From: Reyranella humidisoli
GTDB taxonomy: Bacteria; Pseudomonadota; Alphaproteobacteria; Reyranellales; Reyranellaceae
Assembly: GCF_019039055.1 (NCBI RefSeq)
Contig: NZ_JAHOPB010000001.1
Span: 2,108,001-2,172,000 of the forward strand
Length of the DNA stretch: 64,000 nt
Direction: 5' to 3'
Shown: positions 39,179-46,690 of the stretch, one piece after another
Position numbering within the stretch: the stretch's first letter is position 1
How the letters are laid out: each line of letters begins with the position of its first letter
Made by a program: the position numbers and the translations under genes
The notes under the pieces: generated by a model
Told to the model about the DNA's origin: nothing
Seen by the model: the letters and a program-made list of their open reading frames with translations, nothing else
Databases searched by the model: none

Positions 39179-39237
39179 TTGCGGAGGACTTTTCACGGCT
39201 CCCGCTTGCTAGAATGGAGCGCCTCCGGAGTTCAGCC

Positions 39238-40821
39238 ATGCGTCCCACCGTCTTCGTGCCCTTCCTCTGCCTCATGCTCGCGTGCTTCGGCGCGCATGCG
39301 CAGTCCAGGGCGCCGGATTTCTTCGCCTTCGTCCTGTTCGGTGAGGGAAGCGATGGCCAGCCCCTGCCGATGGTTCGCAGCGTCGCCGAAGGCGCCACGG
39401 CCTGTCCGGTCCTGCGCACGTCGGCGGGTGGTGGTTCGACGACGATGAATCCGCGCCGCCGCCCCGCGGGCGGTCACTTCGACGCCGTGATGGTTTGCGA
39501 GGCCCGCTATCCGGTCGGCGAGGCGGCCAGCGTCTTCCTGGGTGACCGGCGTATCGACCTGCCGGCCGTTTCAATCGCGACGCCGCGCCGCGTGGTGCTG
39601 ATCGGCGACAGCGGCTGTCGCGGCGAGACCCTGGCCAAGCCGCAATACTGCGGCGGGGACGGTTTCGCCAAGGTCTGGCCGTTCGGCCTCCTGTCGGAGG
39701 AGGAGGCGCACAAGCGCCCCGATCTGATCGTGCATGTCGGCGACTACAATTATCGCGGCACGGAGCGTGGCCTCGTGCTCCCCACAAGCCTCACCGGCTA
39801 TGCCACGCCGCTCAAGGTGAGCGTGTACGACACGGGTGACCTCGACGACGAGGACGAGCCCAGCCTGCCGATCGGCGCCGCCTACTGGAGCCAGAACATC
39901 GACGGCAGTCCGAATCCGGACAAGTGGACCAACTGGCGCGACGATTTCTTCCGGCCGGCGGCCCGGCTGCTGGTTGCCGCGCCGTGGCTCTTCAGCCGCG
40001 GCAACCACGAACTCTGCAGTCGCGGCGGTCCCGGGTGGTTCTATCTGCTGGATGTGAATTCACCCTTGCTCGGGCCCGGCCGCCGGCAGAAGGAGTGTCC
40101 GTCCCAGCTGCCGGCCGACTGGCGACCCGGCGCATGGCCCAAGCCGCCCGCGCTGCCTTTCGCCGGCCAGCCATTCCCGATCGTGTCCGACGCGCCGTTC
40201 CGGCTCAAGCTCGGCAGGCTCAACATCATCGCCGTCGATTCGGCCAATGCCGCCGACGCCGTGCTCTACAATCTCGAGACCTACCTCACGCAGTATGGCG
40301 AGGTAGCGAGGATGCTGGCCGAGGATCCGACGCCGACATGGCTGGTGACGCACCGGCCCGTCTGGGCCGTGGTCAGGCGCGACAAGGGCGGTCCGATCGG
40401 ACTGACGTCCTACGGCTTCATCAACGAGACGCAGCGCGAAGCGATCCATCGCGTGTTCCGCGGAAGCATGCCGCGCCACGTCACGGCCGTGATTGCCGGA
40501 CACATGCACCGGTTCCAGGCGATCGGTTTCGACGGGCCGCACCCGCCGCATCTTGCCGTCGGCACCGGCGGCATGGAGCTGTCGCATGTGCAGCCGCCGC
40601 CCTCGCCGGAGAACCCCAAGGCGCCGGTCCGCGTCGATGGCTTGGACAGGGGCCCGGCCTATGTCGTGGGCCTGCGCGATTTCGCGGCGATGATCGTGCA
40701 GCCCGTCGAGGACGGGACCTGGAGCAGCGTGCTCTATGGCATCGAGGGCGAGACGCTGGCGATCTGCGACTCGCGCTGGCCGGGGCCGGGGCGGCAGCGT
40801 TCGATTTGCGAACTGAAGTGA
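39238..40821 (+). CDS. Secreted metallophosphoesterase
   Basis: This 527-residue protein has a signal peptide (MRPTVFVPFLCLMLACFGAH, cleavage near AQS) and a calcineurin-like phosphoesterase domain. The metal-binding motifs are IGDSGCR, VHVGDYNYRG, SRGNHELC, VTHRPVW and IAGHMHRFQ, in the standard order (DxH/D-like, GDxxxx, GNHE, H, GHxH). It acts in the periplasm or outside. An in-frame ATG at 39214 would give an 8-residue extension, and I prefer 39238, with GGAG about 9 bases upstream. The substrate is unknown; nucleotides or phosphomonoesters are typical. It ends 25 bases before the convergent DinB gene. Confidence 0.87.
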   Translation: MRPTVFVPFLCLMLACFGAHAQSRAPDFFAFVLFGEGSDGQPLPMVRSVAEGATACPVLRTSAGGGSTTMNPRRRPAGGHFDAVMVCEARYPVGEAASVFLGDRRIDLPAVSIATPRRVVLIGDSGCRGETLAKPQYCGGDGFAKVWPFGLLSEEEAHKRPDLIVHVGDYNYRGTERGLVLPTSLTGYATPLKVSVYDTGDLDDEDEPSLPIGAAYWSQNIDGSPNPDKWTNWRDDFFRPAARLLVAAPWLFSRGNHELCSRGGPGWFYLLDVNSPLLGPGRRQKECPSQLPADWRPGAWPKPPALPFAGQPFPIVSDAPFRLKLGRLNIIAVDSANAADAVLYNLETYLTQYGEVARMLAEDPTPTWLVTHRPVWAVVRRDKGGPIGLTSYGFINETQREAIHRVFRGSMPRHVTAVIAGHMHRFQAIGFDGPHPPHLAVGTGGMELSHVQPPPSPENPKAPVRVDGLDRGPAYVVGLRDFAAMIVQPVEDGTWSSVLYGIEGETLAICDSRWPGPGRQRSICELK

Positions 40822-40846
40822 TGCCTGCGCGCAGTCCGTCGATCGC

Positions 40847-41356
40847 TTACGCCCGGCCGGCGGTGACCTCGCGCTGATAGAAGAGCAGGTCGAGCTCCGG
40901 CGCCTCCTGGCCGAAGCCGGTCAGGATCATGTGCGCCTGGCCGCGGTGATGGGTCTGATGGTTGAACCAGTGATCCAGGGCCGGCATCAGTTCCTGCACG
41001 AATTCGTCCGGCGTCGAGACGCGGCGGTAGCGGATGACGCCCGCAAGCCGCGCCTCGTCGAGTCCGTCGATCCACGCGACGATGCGACGGTCCTCGGCTT
41101 CTCGCGCCGCGCGCAGACCGGCGAAGTCCTCGTGCAGGATCGCGTCGAGGCGTTCCGGTGCATCGCCCGCGCTGGTGAAGCGTTTCATCCAGATGCGATC
41201 GGTCGCGAGCAGATGATTGAGGGTGCCATGCATCGACTTGAAGAAGGCGCCCCGGTCGGCGCGATACGCCGGGTCGCCGAGCCTGGCGGCCGCGTCGTAG
41301 AGCCGGCGATTCGCCCACGCATTGTAGCCCGCGAAGGTGACATAATGTTTCTTCAT
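40847..41356 (-). CDS. DinB family protein
   Basis: This 169-residue protein has the four-helix bundle of the DinB/YfiT group. The family pattern is FAGYNAWANRRLY at the N-terminus and HWFNHQTHHRGQAHMIL near the end. The three metal-ligand His are one in SMHGTLNHLLATDRIW and two in the HTQTHHRGQ-like segment. Members can be metal-dependent thiol-transferases or are of unknown role. The name comes from a DNA-damage-inducible Bacillus gene, and I cannot say that damage controls this one. Confidence 0.85.
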   Translation of the reverse strand: MKKHYVTFAGYNAWANRRLYDAAARLGDPAYRADRGAFFKSMHGTLNHLLATDRIWMKRFTSAGDAPERLDAILHEDFAGLRAAREAEDRRIVAWIDGLDEARLAGVIRYRRVSTPDEFVQELMPALDHWFNHQTHHRGQAHMILTGFGQEAPELDLLFYQREVTAGRA

Positions 41357-41441
41357 GCCTTCATCCTGCACCGCCGCCTTGCGGTTTCAAGATTGATTGG
41401 CAGGTTCAACCCGTCGGCCCCTGGATTGTCGGAGTAAGCAG

Positions 41442-42515
41442 ATGACGAGACGAATCGGCATCCTGACCAGCGGCGGCGATTGCGCCGGGCTCAACGCCAC
41501 CATCCGGGCCGTCGCGTTGCGGGCGCATCATGGCCATGGCTGGACGACCGTCGGCGTGCGTTACGGCACGCTCGGCCTGCTCGAGCGGCCGGTGGAGGCG
41601 GTGCCGCTCGATCCCGACCGGCTGAGCGCGGCGCTGGCGCGGCAGGGCGGTACGTTCCTCGGCAGCACCAATCGCGGCGATCCCTTCGCCTTTCCGATGC
41701 CCGACGGCAGCCGCAAGGACCGGTCGGGCGAGATGGTCGAGGGGCTGAAGCAGCTCGGTCTCGAGGGGCTGATCGGCGTCGGCGGCGACGGCAGCCTCGC
41801 CATCCTGCGCAAGCTGCTGGCGCCCTCGGGCATCCCCTTCGTCGGGATTCCCAAGACCATCGACAACGATGTCGGCCACACCGAGCGGGCCGTCGGCTAT
41901 TCGACCGCTGTGGCGATCGCCACCGAGGCGCTCGACCGGCTGCAGCCGACCGGCACCAGTCATGAACGCACCATGGTCCTGGAGGTGATGGGCCGCGACG
42001 CCGGCCATATCGCCATCGCGGCGGCGATCGCGGGCGGTGCCGACGTCGTGCTCATCCCCGAAGTCCGCTGGAGGCTGGAGAACGTCGTCGCGCATATTGG
42101 GCGCCTGCGTGCCGTGGGACGCACGTCGGCTTTGGTCGTCGTGGCGGAAGCGGCCGGCCAGTCGGACGAGGCCGCCGATCCGTCGGCCGATGCACCCGAA
42201 CACGGCGTCGGCGACTGGCTGGCCAAGCGGCTGGCCCGGGCGACCGGTGCGGAAGCCCGTGCCACGGTGCTGGGCCATGTCCAGCGCGGCGCCATGCCGA
42301 CCGCCGAGGATCGACTGCTCGCGTCCGCGCTGGGCGTCCGCGCCGTCGACCTTCTGGCCGAGGGCAAGGGCGATCACATGGTGGCCTGGTGGAACCGGCA
42401 GGTGATCGACGTGCCGCTGTCGAAGGTCGTTGGCCGGTCGCGGACGGTCGATCCCGACGGCACGCTGATCCGCACGGCGCGGGCGCTGGGGATCTGCCTG
42501 GGAGATGCCGTCTAA
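41442..42515 (+). CDS. 6-phosphofructokinase, Gly104/Lys124 type
   Basis: This 357-residue enzyme phosphorylates fructose 6-phosphate in upper glycolysis. LTSGGDCAGLNA is the phosphate-donor loop, GVGGDGSLAI has Gly at the place that is Gly104 in the E. coli enzyme, and GIPKTIDNDVGHT has Lys at the place of Gly124. In the known family, Gly/Gly is ATP-type and Asp/Lys is pyrophosphate-type, and Gly/Lys is found in a group that usually uses ATP. I therefore expect ATP, with pyrophosphate use not excluded. The 3' end overlaps prmB by 4 bases (convergent). Confidence 0.9.
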   Translation: MTRRIGILTSGGDCAGLNATIRAVALRAHHGHGWTTVGVRYGTLGLLERPVEAVPLDPDRLSAALARQGGTFLGSTNRGDPFAFPMPDGSRKDRSGEMVEGLKQLGLEGLIGVGGDGSLAILRKLLAPSGIPFVGIPKTIDNDVGHTERAVGYSTAVAIATEALDRLQPTGTSHERTMVLEVMGRDAGHIAIAAAIAGGADVVLIPEVRWRLENVVAHIGRLRAVGRTSALVVVAEAAGQSDEAADPSADAPEHGVGDWLAKRLARATGAEARATVLGHVQRGAMPTAEDRLLASALGVRAVDLLAEGKGDHMVAWWNRQVIDVPLSKVVGRSRTVDPDGTLIRTARALGICLGDAV

Positions 42516-43393
42516 GCGAGATCGCTGCGCGACAGCCAGAAGACCTCGCCTTCGCTGAGTTCGGTGTCGAGCCACAGGAAGGGGAGCTTGGGGTAGGCGG
42601 CTTCCAGCGGGGCGCGGCCGCGGCCGATCTCGCAGACGAGGCCGCCGCTCTTGGTCAGGTGTTTGGGCGCGTCGGCCAGGATGCGGTGCACGAGGTCGAG
42701 CCCATCGTTGCCCGCCGCCAGCGCCATGCGCGGCTCGTGCCGGAACTCGGGCGGCAGCTTCGCCATGCCGCCGGCATCGACATAGGGCGGGTTGCTGATG
42801 ATCAGGTCGTAGCGCTGGCCCTGCAGCGGCCGGAAGAGATCGCCGCGATGGACCGTGATGCGGTCGCCGAGGCGATGCGTCGCCACGTTGCGCCGGGCGA
42901 GCGCCAGCGCGCCGGCCGACAGGTCGACGGCATCGACCTTCGCGCGCGGAAAGGCCAAGGCCGCCAGGATGGCGAGGCAGCCGGAGCCGCAGCAGAGATC
43001 GAGGATGCGGCGCGGCCTTGCGGTGGGAAGCGCGCCGCCCGCGAGCAGGTCGCCGATGAAGGAACGCGGGATCAGCGCGCGCCGGTCGATGTGGAAGCGC
43101 ACGCCCTGCATGTAGGCGGCTTCCAGCAGGTAGGGCGCCGGCATGCGCAGCGAAACCCGCGCTTCGATCAACGTGATGAGCCGTGCTTTCTCCGCCGGTG
43201 TCGGCACGAGGTCGAGCCACGGGTCGATCCGGTCGATCGGCAGCCGCAGCGCCTCCAGCACCATGAAGGCCGCCTCGTCGACGGCATTGGTCGTGCCGTG
43301 GCCATAGGCCAGCCTCGCGGCGCGGAAACGCGCGACCGCGAACTTGAAGAAATCACCCAGGGTGACGAGAGAGGGTTTGGTCGGTCGCGCCAT
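42512..43393 (-). CDS. prmB: 50S ribosomal protein L3 glutamine methyltransferase PrmB
   Basis: PrmB uses SAM to methylate Gln in ribosomal protein L3. The 293-residue protein has an N-terminal helical domain, the SAM site LDLCCGSGCLAI and the catalytic NPPY in IISNPPYVDAGG. HemK/PrmC also has NPPY, but the N-terminal DFFKFAVARFRAARLAYGHGT and PRSFIGDLL stretch fit PrmB better. Divergent from the thioredoxin-like gene with a 20-base gap. Confidence 0.92.
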   Translation of the reverse strand: MARPTKPSLVTLGDFFKFAVARFRAARLAYGHGTTNAVDEAAFMVLEALRLPIDRIDPWLDLVPTPAEKARLITLIEARVSLRMPAPYLLEAAYMQGVRFHIDRRALIPRSFIGDLLAGGALPTARPRRILDLCCGSGCLAILAALAFPRAKVDAVDLSAGALALARRNVATHRLGDRITVHRGDLFRPLQGQRYDLIISNPPYVDAGGMAKLPPEFRHEPRMALAAGNDGLDLVHRILADAPKHLTKSGGLVCEIGRGRAPLEAAYPKLPFLWLDTELSEGEVFWLSRSDLA

Positions 43394-43413
43394 GCGGGCC
43401 TACATTACCGGAT

Positions 43414-43821
43414 ATGAATCGCCGCGCGCTTCTTTTCGCCGGTCTTGCCGTCGCAGCGGCGGCAGCCGCGCCGGTCGGGTCCGCGCCGGTGGGGGCCGCT
43501 CCGGCTGAGATCAGGGTGATCCTGGTCGGCGGCCCCGATTGTCCGCCCTGTGTGCGCTGGAAGCGCGAGTACCTCGAAGCCTGGACCGCCTCGCCGGAGT
43601 TCCGGCAGGTCATCTGGGAAGAGGTCGAGGCCGCCCGCTTCCGCGAGGTCTATCAGGAACAATACTGGCCGGGCGCGCTGGCGCCGATCCTGAAACAGAT
43701 TCCGCGCAAGAGCGGCGCGCCGCGCTTCCTGATCGTGCAGGCCGGCAGGCTGGTGTCGAACCATCTCGGCGTCAGCAAATGGGCCAACACGCTCGACGAT
43801 CTTCGCAAACTTCTGGGATAG
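43414..43821 (+). CDS. Exported thioredoxin-like protein
   Basis: This 135-residue protein begins with RR and a long Ala/Val/Pro-rich signal (MNRRALLFAGLAVAAAAAAP), which may be Sec or Tat. The mature part has GGPDCPPCVRWKREYLE, a CPPC motif like that in thioredoxin folds, and a C-terminal RFLIVQAGRLVSNHLG strand. It could be a periplasmic disulphide oxidoreductase or a structural relative. Only about 110 mature residues make it a minimal fold. It ends 4 bases before the CoA-transferase start, suggesting co-transcription. Confidence 0.72.
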   Translation: MNRRALLFAGLAVAAAAAAPVGSAPVGAAPAEIRVILVGGPDCPPCVRWKREYLEAWTASPEFRQVIWEEVEAARFREVYQEQYWPGALAPILKQIPRKSGAPRFLIVQAGRLVSNHLGVSKWANTLDDLRKLLG

Positions 43822-43825
43822 CAAC

Positions 43826-44965
43826 ATGGCAGGCGCTCTCGACGGTCTGGTCGTCCTCGACCTCACGACCCATCTCTCCGGCCCGTTCTGCGGCATGCAA
43901 CTCGCCGACATGGGCGCCGACGTCATCAAGATCGAGAGTCCCCAGGGCGATTCGATGCGCGGCGCGCCGCCGTTCCTCGAAGGCGAGTCGGCGCCGTTCA
44001 TGCTGTGGAACAGGAACAAGCGCGGCCTCAAGCTCGACCTCAAGAACGAGGACGATCTCAAGGTCTTCTGGGAACTCGTCGACGGTGCCGATGTCGTGCT
44101 GGAGAATTTCCGCCCGGGAGTCATGAAGCGGCTCGGCCTCGGCTGGGAGGCATTGCACGCGCGCAACAAGCGGCTGGTGCTGGGGTCGATCTCGGGTTTC
44201 GGCCAGACCGGCCCCTATGCCAGTCGCGGCGGCTTCGACCTGATCATCCAGGCCATGTCGGGCCTGATGTCGGTCACCGGCCCCAAGGACGGCCCGCCCT
44301 ACCGCATTCCGCTCGCCATCTCCGACGTCGGCGCCGGCCTGTATCTCACCATCGGCGTGCTGAGCGCCCTGCAGGCCCGGCACAGGACGGGCGAGGGCCA
44401 GTGGGTGGAGACGTCGCTGCTGGAAGCCACCGTGTCGCTGGGCGTCTACGAGGCGGCCAACTTCTTCGCCAACGGCATCCGGCCGGAGAAGCTCGGCCAG
44501 GGGCATCGCGGCTCCTCGCCCTACCAGGTGTTCCAGACGGCCGACGGCTGGCTGACCATCGGCGGAGCGCAGCAGAATTTCTTCCGCAAGCTCTGCGCCC
44601 TGATCGGTAAGCCGGAGCTCGCCGAGGACCCGCGCTTCAAGGCCAATGCGGACCGGGTGAAGAACAACGAGCAGATCGTCGCCATCCTGCAGGCCGAGAT
44701 CGCCAAGCGCACGACCGACGACTGGATGGCGGCGCTGGAGAAGGAAGGTATCCCGGCCGGGCCGGTGCTGCACCATGACGAGGTCTTCGCCGATCCGCAG
44801 ATCCTGGCGCGCGGCATGGTGGCTGAGGTCGAGCATGCCAGGGCGGGCAGGCAGAAGACGCTAGGGGTGCCGCTCAAGCTCTCGGCGACGCCGGGCAGTG
44901 TCCGCCGGCCGGCGCCGACGCTCGGCCAGCACGATGCGGAGATCCGCGGCAAGCGCCGTTCCTAG
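43826..44965 (+). CDS. CaiB/BaiF family CoA-transferase
   Basis: This 379-residue class III CoA-transferase moves CoA between carboxylic acids via an aspartyl-CoA thioester. The first segment, DLTTHLSGPFCGMQLADMGADVIKIE, is the family hallmark. LAISDVGAGLYLTIGVLSAL carries the catalytic Asp in the usual position. VLENFRPGVMKRLGLGWEAL is another conserved stretch. The acid pair is unknown. It is probably transcribed with the upstream thioredoxin-like gene and is followed by a strong G/C hairpin. Confidence 0.92.
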   Translation: MAGALDGLVVLDLTTHLSGPFCGMQLADMGADVIKIESPQGDSMRGAPPFLEGESAPFMLWNRNKRGLKLDLKNEDDLKVFWELVDGADVVLENFRPGVMKRLGLGWEALHARNKRLVLGSISGFGQTGPYASRGGFDLIIQAMSGLMSVTGPKDGPPYRIPLAISDVGAGLYLTIGVLSALQARHRTGEGQWVETSLLEATVSLGVYEAANFFANGIRPEKLGQGHRGSSPYQVFQTADGWLTIGGAQQNFFRKLCALIGKPELAEDPRFKANADRVKNNEQIVAILQAEIAKRTTDDWMAALEKEGIPAGPVLHHDEVFADPQILARGMVAEVEHARAGRQKTLGVPLKLSATPGSVRRPAPTLGQHDAEIRGKRRS

Positions 44966-44973
44966 AAGCCGAA

Positions 44974-44999
44974 ACGGCGCGACCCTTGGGTCGCGCCGT
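44974..44999. terminator. Bidirectional hairpin after the CoA-transferase
   Basis: ACGGCGCGACCC (44974-44985) and GGGTCGCGCCGT (44988-44999) form a 12-bp perfect stem with a 2-base spacer. It lies between convergent genes and has T residues mainly on the minus-strand side, so it better serves the lipoprotein gene. Confidence 0.65.
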
Positions 45000-45009
45000 C
45001 TGGCTGCAC

Positions 45010-45393
45010 TTACCAACGCGAACGCTGGTACTTGTCGGGAACGCCGTCGCCGTTCCTGTCGCGATCGTAGCGGTCGGGAACGCCATCCCGATCGCTGTCC
45101 CTCATGGATCGGTTGTAAGACCGCTGAGGCGGCGAGACCGGCACCGGCACATAGCGGGTCTGGGTGACCACCTGCGGCCGGGGCGGCGGCGGTGGCGCGT
45201 AGTAGGAGTAGCTCGGGGCCGGCCGGTAGTAGCTCGGCTGGCTCGCATAGTTGTTGGAGTAGCCGGAGTACCCGTAGTTCGAAGAACCGTAGCCCGGACT
45301 GTAGCCGGAGGTGGTCGGATAGCCCGACTGTTCGACACATCCCGCCGTCACCATCACAAGGCCCGCGGCGGCGAGCCAACTGACGCAGCGCAT
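45010..45393 (-). CDS. Lipoprotein with Asp-rich calcium-type repeats, paralogue 1
   Basis: This 127-residue secreted lipoprotein has a lipobox (VTAGC at residues about 15-19). A Tyr/Ser/Pro-rich region follows (GYSPGYGSSNYGYSGYSNNY), then a polyproline run. The C-terminal unit RDSDRDGVPDRYDRDRNGDGVPD resembles thrombospondin type 3 or EF-hand-like Asp/Asn repeats that bind Ca2+. The gene shares this layout with the next two genes on the same strand, so they arose by duplication. No partner gene gives a function. Confidence 0.72.
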   Translation of the reverse strand: MRCVSWLAAAGLVMVTAGCVEQSGYPTTSGYSPGYGSSNYGYSGYSNNYASQPSYYRPAPSYSYYAPPPPPRPQVVTQTRYVPVPVSPPQRSYNRSMRDSDRDGVPDRYDRDRNGDGVPDKYQRSRW

Positions 45394-45530
45394 TCTTTCC
45401 CTCCACCGGGAAGCCCGCCGTTCGCGAGCGGGACGTTCCCATGAAAAGAGATTCGCGAGTGACGGTGTCGCCGTGTTGTCCCAATCGGGATTTGTTGAAG
45501 GCATCCGTGATCGACTGGTGACTGGGCTGC

Positions 45531-45956
45531 CTAGCGAAGCGGACCAAGCGGCGAGCCCGGTGAGCGGCTCGACGGATCCTGAAGGATCGACGAACCCAGG
45601 AGGCTACGGGGCGGGTCCGGCTGCTTGTACTGGTACCTGTCGGGAATGCCATCGCCGTTCCAGTCGCGATCGCGGCCGTACTGGACAGGCCTGCGCTCGG
45701 GCGTGTCCCGGTGCAGGAGCGGCCGGGAGTAGCTCTGTGAGGCTGGCAGTTGGGGTGGCGTAGCTGGGGGCGAGTATTCGACTGGCGCTGGCCGTGACAG
45801 TGCGTGCAAGCCTGGATTGCTGCCGCGCTGAACGCTGGAAGAGGGTGATCGGTCCTTGATCCCGTATCCGTAGGTCGTCGGAGGGCTCGCGAACAACTCG
45901 CAACCCGCCGTCCCCATCGCGAGGGCTGCGGCCGTGAGCCAGGTCATGCAGCGCAT
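45531..45956 (-). CDS. Lipoprotein with Asp-rich calcium-type repeat, paralogue 2
   Basis: This 141-residue paralogue begins MRCMTWLTAAALAMGTAGCE, near-identical in the signal and lipobox region to paralogue 1. It has one partial Asp-rich unit, GRDRDWNGDGIPDRYQ, and a long Ser/Pro tail after it. The middle is Tyr-poor compared with the others. It looks like a diverged copy, still intact. The gap of about 137 bases to paralogue 1 has no clear terminator. Confidence 0.68.
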   Translation of the reverse strand: MRCMTWLTAAALAMGTAGCELFASPPTTYGYGIKDRSPSSSVQRGSNPGLHALSRPAPVEYSPPATPPQLPASQSYSRPLLHRDTPERRPVQYGRDRDWNGDGIPDRYQYKQPDPPRSLLGSSILQDPSSRSPGSPLGPLR

Positions 45957-46132
45957 TCGTCCTCCACCTATTACGTACTCTATTTATGAGAGCATTAGTT
46001 TAGTAGATACTCGTAAAAGTGGCGGTGTATGGACGCTGGCGGGATTTGTTGAAGGCGGACCCAGGAGCAGGCAGCGGGAGGGGAGGCGCCGGGTGCTCAG
46101 GAAAGGCGCTCAATACCAGGCCTCGAATCAAA

Positions 46133-46162
46133 ACCGGCTCCCGAAGGAATTCGGGAGCCGGT
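46133..46162 (-). terminator. Terminator after paralogue 3
   Basis: ACCGGCTCCCGAA (46133-46145) and TTCGGGAGCCGGT (46150-46162) form a 13-bp stem. On the minus strand TTTT follows the stem, so it closes the gene at 46187-46513. Confidence 0.75.
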
Positions 46163-46186
46163 CAATGGTGTCGGGTGGAGATTCAG

Positions 46187-46513
46187 CTAGCGCTGGAAGG
46201 CGTCCGGGACATGATCGCCGTTGGCGTCGATGTCGCGACGGTTGGGAACGCCATCGCCGTCATAGTCGCCATTCGGTCCGCGACGGTTCTGATAGCCGTA
46301 GCGGGCGTTGCTGTTCTGCGCGTAGTAGCCGCTGTTGTAGGCCGGACGGCTGTTGTAATAGCCGTTGGTATTCTGGGTGGAGTACCCGTTGTTGTAGGCG
46401 GGTCGGGAATTATAGCCGCTGTTGTAGGCATACGAATTGTCGTAGCCGGTCTGGGTACAGGCGGCAGTTGCGGCCAGCAGGCCCGCCGCGATCACGAACT
46501 TCAGCTTGTTCAT
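46187..46513 (-). CDS. Lipoprotein with Asp-rich calcium-type repeats, paralogue 3
   Basis: This 108-residue protein starts MNKLKFVIAAGLLAATAACT, with a lipobox (TAAC). The mature part is dominated by Asn, Tyr, Ser and Gly repeats (NSRPAYNNGY-like), followed by DYDGDGVPNRRDIDANGDHVPD. The Asp-rich unit is closest to paralogue 1. The ATG at 46513 gives a typical short signal. It is the first gene of the three in the transcription direction. Confidence 0.72.
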   Translation of the reverse strand: MNKLKFVIAAGLLAATAACTQTGYDNSYAYNSGYNSRPAYNNGYSTQNTNGYYNSRPAYNSGYYAQNSNARYGYQNRRGPNGDYDGDGVPNRRDIDANGDHVPDAFQR

Positions 46514-46621
46514 CGCTACCTCCGTTTGGGGTCGAACCCTGTCTCGCGACGGGAACACTCCCTCTAGAACGAGGTACGTCGCCCGAAGTGGCATCGCCCG
46601 GGCTAAAAGATGAAGTTCTGT

Positions 46622-46662
46622 AAAGAAGAACGCCCGGCAACCGTGGAACGGCGCCGGGCGTT
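46622..46662 (-). terminator. Terminator after the amidase
   Basis: AACGCCCGGC (46629-46638) pairs with GCCGGGCGTT (46653-46662). On the minus strand the stem is followed by TTCTTCTTT, so it stops the amidase transcript. Confidence 0.75.
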
Positions 46663-46690
46663 GTCGGCCTCTCTCGAAGAGGAAGTGCGC

